A stretch of 39,666 nt of DNA from Flavobacteriales bacterium (GTDB lineage Bacteria; Bacteroidota; Bacteroidia; CAIKAF01). Shown here one piece after another: positions 8,942 to 16,774 of this stretch; within the stretch, counting starts at the first letter, position 1; every line of letters starts with the position of its first letter. Made by a program: the position numbers and the translations under genes. The notes under the pieces are model-generated. The model ran no database searches. It saw only the letters and a list, made by a program, of their open reading frames with translations, and was not told where the DNA came from. Where the stretch lies: contig JAIXKU010000312.1 in assembly GCA_026936045.1 (NCBI GenBank), positions 1 through 39,666 on the forward strand. Direction: 5' to 3'.

Positions 8942-9863
8942 TAAATATGCAAAGGCCTATTCGGTACAGGAAGCCATTGCTTTAGCACAGGCTAATCCCG
9001 GCTTCTCTTTTTTGGCCGGAGGCACAGATGTTATGGTAAATATTCAGCAAGGCACATTAGATACATCTATGCTGATTGATATTTCAGCCATAGCCGAGCT
9101 GAAGACTATTCGTCTAAACAATGACGAACTGGTAATAGGCAGCATGGCTACCTTATACCAAGTAGCATCAGACTCTTTGGTATCGGCTCATTTACCAACA
9201 CTTCGTCAGGCTGCTCTTTCCATAGCGACACCTACTATCAGACAATCTGCTACCATTGGCGGAAACTTGCTTTGCGAGAATCGTTGTTCATTTTATAATC
9301 AAAGTGAATGGTGGCGAGAAGCCGTTGGCTATTGTCTGAAATGTGATGGCGATATATGTATTGCTACCGGCGGTAAGAAGAATTGTTTCTCTCGCTTTGT
9401 GAGTGATACTGCTCCTGTGCTTATTGCTCAACAGGCGACAGTGACATTATCGGATGGTCAGTCATTACAAACGATTCCGATTGAGTCACTGTATTCCGGC
9501 GATGGCGTGATATCTTTGAAAAAGAAAAAAGAGCATATTCTTGTTGATATTCGTATTCCTGTAAAGAAAACATTACATGCCGTTTTCAGAAAATTAAGAC
9601 CAAGGAAAACACTTGATTTTACGTCGCTTACTACGGCGGTGGCGCTGACATCTGAGAATGAATGGCGCATTGTTATCGGTGGCGTGGATCCGCAACCTGT
9701 TCTCTTAATCTTTAATGCAACAGACGACACAGAAGAAATTGTAAACAAATGCATGAAGAAGCCGCGCATCGTTGATAATGACTTTTATTCACGCAAACAC
9801 CGGAAAGACATAATCGGCCATTTTGTACTAGAAAGTTTAACAGAATTACTCACTTATAAATAA
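8922..9863 (+). CDS. FAD-binding subunit of the Mo hydroxylase, with 4-HBCR-type Cys loop
   Basis: I start the gene at the ATG at 8922, overlapping the previous gene by 20 bases; a TTG further upstream (8895) is less likely. The 313-residue product has the FAD subunit fold of the xanthine dehydrogenase family: FLAGGTDVMVN near residue 30, and TPTIRQSATIGGNLLCENR around residues 102-121. An inserted loop has C122, C138, C146 and C155. From memory, these spacings (16, 8, 9) match the four cysteines that hold the extra [4Fe-4S] cluster of 4-hydroxybenzoyl-CoA reductase beta subunit (HcrB). C118 and C141 are additional. The YNQSEWWR segment is also HcrB-like. The start overlap implies translational coupling and assembly with the fused subunit. 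Confidence 0.9.
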   Translation: MSTLTNSKYAKAYSVQEAIALAQANPGFSFLAGGTDVMVNIQQGTLDTSMLIDISAIAELKTIRLNNDELVIGSMATLYQVASDSLVSAHLPTLRQAALSIATPTIRQSATIGGNLLCENRCSFYNQSEWWREAVGYCLKCDGDICIATGGKKNCFSRFVSDTAPVLIAQQATVTLSDGQSLQTIPIESLYSGDGVISLKKKKEHILVDIRIPVKKTLHAVFRKLRPRKTLDFTSLTTAVALTSENEWRIVIGGVDPQPVLLIFNATDDTEEIVNKCMKKPRIVDNDFYSRKHRKDIIGHFVLESLTELLTYK

Positions 9864-9870
9864 ATATACC

Positions 9871-10386
9871 ATGACAAAAGCCATTGACTTATTGTTTAAT
9901 GAACACGAGCTTATTACGAAAGCTATTGAGCAAACCCATGCTTTTTTATCGGATGTAGCGAATGGATCAAGATCTATAGAAGAGATGCATAATCGCATTC
10001 ATTTTTTCCGCAATTATGCAGACCGTTATCATCATCATAAGGAGGAAGAGATTCTTTTCCCTGAAATGTCAAAACGTAACGAACTGCTTGCCGATGGTGT
10101 AATTCAGGAGATGTTGGAAAATCATGCCGATTTCCGTGATATGCTGGCTGATATAGAGTCAACCGTTAATGCCGGTGATATCCAAACACTGCAAAAGCAA
10201 TTTGCCAATTACGCCGAAGCGTTGCTCGATCATATTGCCGTTGAGAACGATGAAGTGTTTCACATGGCTGAAACATTGTTCTCGGAGGATGAACTGGATA
10301 ATATCTATTACCGTTTCTTAGACTGCGATCGCGAATTGGATGAAGACAATAAGCGCGAGATGGAAGAGGCTGTGGGAAAGGGCTAG
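9871..10386 (+). CDS. Hemerythrin-like HHE domain protein
   Basis: The product has 171 residues and is cytoplasmic, with no signal peptide. Candidate di-iron ligands fit the HHE pattern: H12 (FNEHELI), the H54-H56 cluster followed by E58-E60, ENHADF with H85, and H121 with E125 (DHIAVENDE). Hemerythrins bind O2 or NO or sense oxygen or iron; some relatives (RIC/YtfE) repair FeS clusters but carry an extra Cys-rich domain that is absent here. The gene begins 7 bases after the FAD-subunit stop and is last before a strong hairpin, so it is very likely co-transcribed with the FeS-rich hydroxylase. Oxygen or NO protection of that enzyme is a reasonable inference, not shown. Confidence 0.87.
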   Translation: MTKAIDLLFNEHELITKAIEQTHAFLSDVANGSRSIEEMHNRIHFFRNYADRYHHHKEEEILFPEMSKRNELLADGVIQEMLENHADFRDMLADIESTVNAGDIQTLQKQFANYAEALLDHIAVENDEVFHMAETLFSEDELDNIYYRFLDCDRELDEDNKREMEEAVGKG

Positions 10387-10396
10387 GATAATTATT

Positions 10397-10429
10397 AATT
10401 CTCAGGGATTAATCTAATCCCTGAGAATT
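10397..10429. terminator. Perfect 15-bp hairpin between convergent genes
   Basis: AATTCTCAGGGATTA, a three-base loop (ATC), then its exact reverse complement. It lies 10 bases after the hemerythrin stop and 37 bases before the end of the convergent gene at 10466. There is no T tract on the plus strand. The symmetric stem and position suggest a bidirectional terminator. Confidence 0.75.
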
Positions 10430-10465
10430 ACTCTTAAAGAGATTTGGAAGAATCCTTGTGTCTCT

Positions 10466-11008
10466 TTAATCTTTGTCGTTATTATATTGCTGTATCAGTA
10501 CAGGCAACTCATCTTGTTTGATTTTGCCTTTTTCAAGCTGCTGAAGAATCGCGCTGTTATCCGCAATATATTCTACAATTTGTTTTTTCCAGGAACCTTG
10601 CTTGATGGCAACCAAATCTTTTTCTCCCTGACGGCGAATATACATTTCGTATTTGTATGAATCAGAGCTTCCCTGACTGAATGCATATTGCAGTTCGTAT
10701 AGCTGAATAGCGCCATCTGCCAATACTTTCAGGAATACGCCTTCTTTGACTATTTCGTACGAAATAAATGAAGCATCCGATGTTTCAAAAGAAACGATGT
10801 CAGAATGCTTATAAGTGCGTTTTTCCTGCTCATTGAGAATAATGGTAAGTCGGTTTTTAATTTCCTCACCTGACTTAAATTTAATCCATCCTTTGATTGT
10901 TTCGCCGGATGTAAGTAGAACGCTTCCTTCTTCATAGCCTTTTGGATTTTGGCTGAAGAGTAAAGAGGTGGAGAATAGGGCTGCAAGTAAAAATAAACGG
11001 TGTTTCAT
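10466..11008 (-). CDS. Secreted protein of unknown function
   Basis: I place the start at the ATG at 11008, giving 180 residues; a TTG 30 bases upstream would add 10 residues before the signal peptide and is unlikely. The signal peptide MKHRLFLLAALFSTSLLFS is followed by Gln. The mature part starts with a small beta-rich segment (GSVLLTSGETIKGWIKF) of a kind common in uncharacterised Bacteroidota proteins that begin by describing a translated or modified 'gain' strand pair, then a YKHSDIVSF strand and a charged helical C-terminus (about residues 135-180). I do not recognise a catalytic motif. The gene begins 10 bases after the glutaminyl cyclase stop and is probably co-transcribed with it; the +1 Gln would make it a substrate of that enzyme. 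Confidence 0.72.
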   Translation of the reverse strand: MKHRLFLLAALFSTSLLFSQNPKGYEEGSVLLTSGETIKGWIKFKSGEEIKNRLTIILNEQEKRTYKHSDIVSFETSDASFISYEIVKEGVFLKVLADGAIQLYELQYAFSQGSSDSYKYEMYIRRQGEKDLVAIKQGSWKKQIVEYIADNSAILQQLEKGKIKQDELPVLIQQYNNDKD

Positions 11009-11018
11009 AATAGAAGAA

Positions 11019-12029
11019 TTACATGTTTGCACTTTCAAGATAGATAGTTTGAATCAGGGTAAGGCCAACAGCGTATAAAGTGTTTTTATCAATAATCTTG
11101 ATATCATCATCCAGCGTATGCCAATGCTTTCCAAATCCCGATGAGTTAACATCCGGATCATGGTTGATGATATCAATGGTAGGAATTTTAGCTAATGTAT
11201 TTACAAAATAGTGGTCATCTATAATCGGATCGATGGATTTCATGATAAAGTATTGCCCAAAGCCCAAGGAATGGGCGGTGTTCCATACTTTATCCACGAT
11301 AGAGGACGCATAGCGCAGACTCCATCCTTCTTTACAAAATCGAGCATTTTGTGCACCAACCATATCAAGCAGAATACCATATTTGGCATAGTAGCCTGGC
11401 ACAGGTAAGTTTCTTGACCAATATTGTGAACCCAAGCAATATGTTTCTGCTTTACCGCCGGCATCTCCAAAATCTTCGCCGTCAAATAAGACAATGTCCA
11501 CACCGATATTAGGTGGATTGATAGAAAGGATACGTGCTATTTCCAATAATACGGCTACACCACTGGCGCCATCGTCAGCGCCCGGTACGGGTTGTTTCGA
11601 ATTGCTAGGATCACGATCGGCAAATGGACGTGAATCCCAGTGTGCGAAAAAGACAATACGGTTAGTCTTGTCTTTATTAAATTGCGCCATGATATTTCTG
11701 ATCTTGAGCGCCTCGCCGGTATAGGCCATAACTGTTGCCGGTTGCACAATGACGTCAGAGGTATATTGCTTCAGTCGCTTAATTAAAAAATCACCACAAG
11801 CCTGATGCGCTTTTGAATTTGGTACTCTGGGGCCGAAAGCAAGCTGTTGTTCAATCAGCACATAGGCTGAGTCAGACGAGAAAGGAGCAGTTGACTGAAT
11901 CATCGTATTTTGACGCGCACTTGTATCTTCTTTTAGAATTGAATCTTGGTGAGGTTTTACCGGCTTGTCAGATTGTGTACAAGCATACAGGCAAAATACG
12001 ATCAACCCTACGAGGCTTATTTTATTCAT
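11019..12029 (-). CDS. Lipoprotein glutaminyl-peptide cyclotransferase (M28-fold zinc enzyme)
   Basis: Two in-frame ATGs are possible. I choose 12029 because it overlaps the cysS stop as TAATG and gives a compact lipoprotein signal ([17 protein letters not shown], lipobox LYAC); the ATG at 12047 would add six residues. The product has 336 residues. Zinc-site candidates appear in order: the H and D of FFAHWDSRPFAD, the DD pair in PGADDGASG, FDGEDFG, ILLDMVGA, and KHWHTLDDD. The LGSQYWSRN and DIINHDPD segments are those of glutaminyl cyclases rather than aminopeptidases of the same fold. It would convert N-terminal Gln of exported proteins to pyroglutamate, at the periplasmic face of a membrane. 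It sits between cysS and a secreted protein with Gln at +1. Confidence 0.85.
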   Translation of the reverse strand: MNKISLVGLIVFCLYACTQSDKPVKPHQDSILKEDTSARQNTMIQSTAPFSSDSAYVLIEQQLAFGPRVPNSKAHQACGDFLIKRLKQYTSDVIVQPATVMAYTGEALKIRNIMAQFNKDKTNRIVFFAHWDSRPFADRDPSNSKQPVPGADDGASGVAVLLEIARILSINPPNIGVDIVLFDGEDFGDAGGKAETYCLGSQYWSRNLPVPGYYAKYGILLDMVGAQNARFCKEGWSLRYASSIVDKVWNTAHSLGFGQYFIMKSIDPIIDDHYFVNTLAKIPTIDIINHDPDVNSSGFGKHWHTLDDDIKIIDKNTLYAVGLTLIQTIYLESANM

Positions 12030-13504
12030 TAATTGTTTATTTGCCATGTGCTTCCTTCTTTACCGTCTTTAATTGTGATTTTTAAGGATTGGAGGGTATC
12101 GCGAATTTTATCAGAGGTCTTCCAGTCTTTCTGTTCTCTCGCTGTTTTGCGCAATTCAAGAATGAGTTGCATAATGCCATTCATCATTTCAGACTCAACG
12201 ACGCCGGATGCGGTTTCATCAAGCCCTAGAACCTGATAAAAATACAATTGGATATGCTCTTTTAGGATGGCTAATTGCTGTTTGTCTAAAGATTTGGATT
12301 TATCCTTACAGGCATTGATAATCTTAACGGCTTCAAACAGATTGGCAATTAGAACCGGTGAATTAAAATCATCATTCATAGCAGCTTGACAGGCATCAGT
12401 CCATTTTCCGATATCAAAATCAGCCAATGTATCGCCGGGTTGAATCTCACTTAGGTCTTTAACAGACTGTTGCAGACGTTTAAAGGCCTTGTCTGCTGCG
12501 CCAAGTGCTTCCATAGATAAATCTAAAGTGCTGCCATAATGAGCTTGCAACATAAAGAAACGAATGGATAGCGGTGAGTAGGGCTTGTCAACCAACGGCG
12601 GTGTACCATTAATCAAATCGAATGGTAGAACAAAATTACCATCTGACTTACTCATCTTCTTGCCGTTTAAGGTTAACATATTGCCATGAATCCAGTATTT
12701 TACCGGCATACTGCCATGTGCAGCACAATGCTGCGCGATCTCACATTCATGATGCGGGAATTTTAAATCCATTCCGCCACCATGAATATCGAACGTTGTA
12801 CCAAGATATTTGGTACTCATGGCAGAACATTCAAGGTGCCAGCCGGGAAACCCGTTACCCCAGGGCGATGGCCAACGCATAATATGAGATGGATCAGCTT
12901 TCTTCCATAGCGCGAAATCCAGCGGATTGCGTTTTTCATCTTGCCCATCTAAGTTGCGCGTGCCGCTTAATAACTCTTCTATATTTCTTCCGGAAAGAAT
13001 ACCGTAATGGTTATGCTCGGCATATTTCTTTACATCAAAATAGATTGATCCGTTCACCTCGTAAGCTAATCCCTTAGATAAAATAGCTTGTATCAATTCT
13101 ATTTGTTCAATGATATGGCCGGTGGCCGTAGGCTCTATAGATGGCGGGATACAGCGAAAGAGTGATAGAACCTCGTGAAAACGGTTGGAGTATTTTTGAG
13201 CAATCTCCATGGGTTCGAGTTGTTCAAGTCGGGCGCGTTTCGATATCTTGTCTTCGCCCTCGTCAGCATCATTTTCTAAATGTCCGACATCTGTGATGTT
13301 CCTGACATATCGTACTTTATATCCGCGTGCTGTCAGCCATCTGTAAATAAGATCAAAAGAAATAAACGTACGCAGATTGCCCAAATGTACTTCATTATAA
13401 ACCGTCGGGCCGCAAACATACATGCCCACAAAAGGCGGATTCAGCGGTTCGAACACGGTTTTTTCCCGTGTGAGGGAATTGTATATATACAGTTTATCTG
13501 ACAT
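12029..13504 (-). CDS. cysS: Cysteinyl-tRNA synthetase
   Basis: The start is taken at 13504 ([15 protein letters not shown]); the longer frame to 13540 adds a non-homologous leader. The product has 491 residues, normal for CysRS. Class I motifs are HLGN (HIGH-type, in [16 protein letters not shown]) and KMSKSDGN. Zinc ligands are expected from the Cys of [18 protein letters not shown] and the H-H-E-C segment, all present. The C-terminal anticodon-binding helices include the KIRDTLQSL segment. It charges tRNA-Cys in the cytoplasm. The gene is first of a minus-strand run with the glutaminyl cyclase and a secreted protein, and its stop overlaps the next start. Confidence 0.97.
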   Translation of the reverse strand: MSDKLYIYNSLTREKTVFEPLNPPFVGMYVCGPTVYNEVHLGNLRTFISFDLIYRWLTARGYKVRYVRNITDVGHLENDADEGEDKISKRARLEQLEPMEIAQKYSNRFHEVLSLFRCIPPSIEPTATGHIIEQIELIQAILSKGLAYEVNGSIYFDVKKYAEHNHYGILSGRNIEELLSGTRNLDGQDEKRNPLDFALWKKADPSHIMRWPSPWGNGFPGWHLECSAMSTKYLGTTFDIHGGGMDLKFPHHECEIAQHCAAHGSMPVKYWIHGNMLTLNGKKMSKSDGNFVLPFDLINGTPPLVDKPYSPLSIRFFMLQAHYGSTLDLSMEALGAADKAFKRLQQSVKDLSEIQPGDTLADFDIGKWTDACQAAMNDDFNSPVLIANLFEAVKIINACKDKSKSLDKQQLAILKEHIQLYFYQVLGLDETASGVVESEMMNGIMQLILELRKTAREQKDWKTSDKIRDTLQSLKITIKDGKEGSTWQINN

Positions 13505-13509
13505 CGCAA

Positions 13510-13540
13510 CGAAGATAAAAGCCTCGATTGAAATCACCAA
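13510..13540 (-). promoter_or_regulatory. Predicted cysS promoter (TTG-N20-TATCTTCG)
   Basis: On the minus strand a TTG (13540-13538) is followed after 20 bases by TATCTTCG (13517-13510), close to the Bacteroidota TTTG/TAnnTTTG pair. The predicted start of transcription is almost at the ATG at 13504, so the mRNA would be nearly leaderless. Confidence 0.5.
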
Positions 13541-13687
13541 GCCTGTTAATGAAATTTACCTTTTTTTGATCGTCTTACATAAAAACACCGTTTGAACCAA
13601 AAGCAAAATGTTTTGTTATTTAGTTGTGAAATGGATATTTAAGCTTTGTGATTCTATGAATTTGTAAATATTTTAACTTCAATCAAT

Positions 13688-14317
13688 ATGACATTAGTAG
13701 GAAAAAAAGCCCCTTCTTTTACTGCCCAGGCCGTAGTAAATGGCCATGAAATCGTTAATGGATTTTCACTCGATAAGTTTTTGGGTAAGAAATATGTTTT
13801 ATTCTTCTTTTACCCCAAAGACTTTACATTCGTTTGTCCAACCGAGTTATGGGCTTTTCAGGAAAAATTAGAAGCATTCCGCCAAAGAAATGTAGAAGTG
13901 GTGGCCTGTTCGACAGATACCGAACAGTCCCATTGGGGCTGGCTGCAGCTCGATAAAAAGCAGGGCGGCATTAAAGGTGTAACATATCCTATTGTGGCTG
14001 ATACCAATAAGACTATTTCTTATAACTACGGTGTGCTAACCGGTGATTATGATTGGAATGAACATGGTGAGTTATCAGCAACGGCCGAACTGATAGCATA
14101 TCGCGGCTTATTTCTGATAGATAAAGACGGTATTGTGCAACATGAATTGATAAACAGTTTGTCGCTTGGACGTAATGTGGACGAAGCTCTGCGAATGGTA
14201 GATGCTTTACAGTTTTTTGAAGAAAACGGCGAGGTATGTCCGGCTAACTGGCATAAAGGCCAAGCGGGTATGAGTGCAACACACGAAGGTGTGGCTGATT
14301 ATCTCGCAGCAAAATAA
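13688..14317 (+). CDS. Typical 2-Cys peroxiredoxin (AhpC/Prx1 family)
   Basis: The product has 209 residues. The peroxidatic Cys is C50 in FTFVCPTELWAF, the Prx1 signature, and the resolving Cys is C184 in GEVCPANW, near the C-terminus as expected for a typical 2-Cys enzyme. It reduces hydrogen peroxide and organic or peroxynitrite peroxides in the cytoplasm using thioredoxin or AhpF. No ahpF or oxyR gene is in the window. It is a single gene between divergent cysS and a convergent patatin gene. The 183 bases upstream are AT-rich; a near -7 box (TAAGCTTTG, one base too long) is visible at about 13639, but I do not call a promoter. Confidence 0.95.
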   Translation: MTLVGKKAPSFTAQAVVNGHEIVNGFSLDKFLGKKYVLFFFYPKDFTFVCPTELWAFQEKLEAFRQRNVEVVACSTDTEQSHWGWLQLDKKQGGIKGVTYPIVADTNKTISYNYGVLTGDYDWNEHGELSATAELIAYRGLFLIDKDGIVQHELINSLSLGRNVDEALRMVDALQFFEENGEVCPANWHKGQAGMSATHEGVADYLAAK

Positions 14318-14383
14318 TTTTTACTTTTTATATGGGGTGTAAAGGCAAATTATACCCTTAAATAGATTCAACGATACACCTTT

Positions 14384-14399
14384 TTTCTGAGAGCAGAAA
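14384..14399. terminator. Small hairpin between convergent peroxiredoxin and patatin genes
   Basis: TTTCTG - AGAG - CAGAAA, a 6-bp stem in the 100-base gap between convergent stops. A second pair, GGTGTA (14336-14341) and TACACC (14375-14380), could enclose part of the gap. Likely termination region, but the stem is short. Confidence 0.4.
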
Positions 14400-14417
14400 G
14401 GTTTTACTACTATTATC

Positions 14418-16718
14418 TTACGGTATAAGAAGTTGTCGCAGCTGCTCAACCGCATGTTGAATGATAGGATGGTGAAAGGCTTTCATTATTTGCTTTTTCT
14501 CCTTTGTTGTCAGGTGTAGGCTCATGGATATCTCGGCATCGGTAATGACTTCGCCAAGGCGGAAATCTACTACATTAATAGGTACGGATAACCAGCCTTC
14601 GGCCAGTTGTATCAATTGATCGTTCTCTTGCAACTGCACTTTTGTGATGTTATTAAGCAGCCCGCCAAGAGGAGATAAAAGATTATCAGCAAAGCTACGT
14701 ATATAACGCGGGTTGTATTTTAAACGACGGCTGTCATGGGTGCGAACGAAGATCACGCCACCTGTATTCTCGTTAATCCACTCTTTTAGATGATACAGAT
14801 AGGTGATGGAGGTACGCGTACCATAGTTATCCCGTAATCCGGCATCCATAACTTCTAATGAAGGGCGGGATGGTAAAGACACTGTAGGAAGAATAAACGG
14901 GAAGGTGGCATTCATTCGTATGGCTGAAGTGAAGCGTAAATTTAAAGCATGGTTATTTCTGAAGAACCGGCTAAACTCAATATTTTCGATAATAGGATGG
15001 CTGATCCTTTCCGGGCTGAGCGCATTATAACTCATAAACGACATGGGAAGGGGCGAGATGATTAATCGTTTCCCATCATTGGTGATTGCCGGTGTAAAAA
15101 CCATAAGCGGTATAATGGCGTTCTGCTCATAGAAATAATAATCGGCGAGTCGCTTATCTAAAATATAATCAGTATTTTCATTTAATTGCCGCTCAAAAGC
15201 ATAGCCCCGATCTTTCGGATAACGATAAGTGCCTTCCGTGAAGGTTTGAATTCGAATAAGAAAATCATTAAGCACTGCACTTGTTGCAACCGGATTCAAC
15301 AAATCAGAACTAATTTTATAGGCTAATGAATCATCGTATAAATCATCAATAATGTTGAGTTGTTTCATCAGGTATAACTCTCTGAGATAGCTGGCTCCAA
15401 TCATGCCACCTGAGGAGCCGGTAATCATATACGTATGCTCAAACAATTCGCCGTTTAATGCTTTATCGCTTTGTTGTATGGCATAGAAACTCCATAATGC
15501 CGATTTTAAACCACCGCCACTGCAATTTATAAATACAATGGGTGGTTTGCGTTGCTTATGAACCTTGGTTATTTTTTTCTTCCACTTATTAAGAATGATT
15601 TCGTGAAACTGCTTATCATCATCAAAAGGACTTTCACGAATGAGTTGTTGTTGAATGCTATCCGGATTATAGATTACCGTATGCTGGTAATCAATGCCGT
15701 AGGCGTAATTAGTAATATTAAGTGCAGAATATTTTGAGAAATAATTGAAAATAAGAAACCCTAATATGAATACGACTAAAGACCATCGTCTAAGTACAAA
15801 ATGTATAGCACCGGTAAGCATGAGCAGCATGGTAGAAAGAAGCAGAATACTGGCTCCTGCCGGAATTTTGAACATTGGTATCTCCCGAAAAAACCCGAAG
15901 ATTAAGAGCGAGATAAATATCACCACTTCAAAGATGGTAGCATAAATATGATTTTTATGAAAGACCTTTATCAGCTTAGCTCTTTCATAATGTTCTGCAC
16001 TTCTGGCACGCCTGATGACAAAAGGATTCATTAAGTATGTTTCAACATTCCATTCATTAAGAAATTGTTCACGATGTTTAATATTTTTCAGGTTGATTTT
16101 TTCTATCAAGCCGATTCTTACGGCTCTGATTCTTTTCTTCTCTGTGCCGTCCACCTCATGCATCTCCGGGTGCATACCAAATACGGTGATATAATCGTGA
16201 TGAAAGGAAAGAAAATAACCCAGCGCCATAATAACAAATAACAGCATGCCGCCAATAAATGCACCGGTGAGAAAATAAATATTTGTCCAAGGAATAAATT
16301 CGTTGAATCTTAACAATACAACAATCTTATAGATATAAATAACGGTAAATATGGTAGGAATAATAAAGTTATTCAGCGTGAATTTCATAAACGGCCGTGA
16401 GAGCGTTGCCAAAAAAGGGAAGCGATGGCTGTTGATGATAAAACTGGAGATATTGAATGACATAATAAATCCGCCCCAGGCAAAGCCGATAATGGCATAG
16501 CTAAATACATTGACTTCACCTAAATATTCCGGATAAAGAAAAAGATAGGGTATGCCATAATCTGTACCGATGGTATTAGTGATATACCCGGCAATCAGAA
16601 TCCAAAAGAGTAGTAAGCCCTGATTGCGTTGGAGATGAAGCATTAAAAGCTGAAATGGAAAGAAATATACAACCCCTCTGAATAAAGGGTGCTGAGTCCA
16701 TCTTTTCCATATCTTCAC
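14418..16718 (-). CDS. Multi-pass membrane protein with C-terminal patatin-like phospholipase domain
   Basis: The start codon is GTG at 16718 and the product has 766 residues. The first half holds about eight hydrophobic segments (to about residue 335), with a cytoplasmic loop between groups. The second half is patatin-like: CSGGGLKSALW forms the oxyanion-hole glycine loop, S436 lies in GSSGG (GxSxG nucleophile elbow), and DAGLRDNYG supplies the Asp of the Ser-Asp dyad. A lipid acyl hydrolase at the cytoplasmic membrane is the expected activity; substrate and direction are unknown. ftcD ends 56 bases upstream on the same strand, so it may share its transcript, though no functional link is evident. 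Patatin-like enzymes in bacteria are usually much shorter and soluble or outer-membrane bound. Confidence 0.82.
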   Translation of the reverse strand: MKIWKRWTQHPLFRGVVYFFPFQLLMLHLQRNQGLLLFWILIAGYITNTIGTDYGIPYLFLYPEYLGEVNVFSYAIIGFAWGGFIMSFNISSFIINSHRFPFLATLSRPFMKFTLNNFIIPTIFTVIYIYKIVVLLRFNEFIPWTNIYFLTGAFIGGMLLFVIMALGYFLSFHHDYITVFGMHPEMHEVDGTEKKRIRAVRIGLIEKINLKNIKHREQFLNEWNVETYLMNPFVIRRARSAEHYERAKLIKVFHKNHIYATIFEVVIFISLLIFGFFREIPMFKIPAGASILLLSTMLLMLTGAIHFVLRRWSLVVFILGFLIFNYFSKYSALNITNYAYGIDYQHTVIYNPDSIQQQLIRESPFDDDKQFHEIILNKWKKKITKVHKQRKPPIVFINCSGGGLKSALWSFYAIQQSDKALNGELFEHTYMITGSSGGMIGASYLRELYLMKQLNIIDDLYDDSLAYKISSDLLNPVATSAVLNDFLIRIQTFTEGTYRYPKDRGYAFERQLNENTDYILDKRLADYYFYEQNAIIPLMVFTPAITNDGKRLIISPLPMSFMSYNALSPERISHPIIENIEFSRFFRNNHALNLRFTSAIRMNATFPFILPTVSLPSRPSLEVMDAGLRDNYGTRTSITYLYHLKEWINENTGGVIFVRTHDSRRLKYNPRYIRSFADNLLSPLGGLLNNITKVQLQENDQLIQLAEGWLSVPINVVDFRLGEVITDAEISMSLHLTTKEKKQIMKAFHHPIIQHAVEQLRQLLIP

Positions 16719-16774
16719 AGCCTGCCAATTTTATGCAGTTAAAGATACAAAAGAAAATTCAATCTGCTTATATC

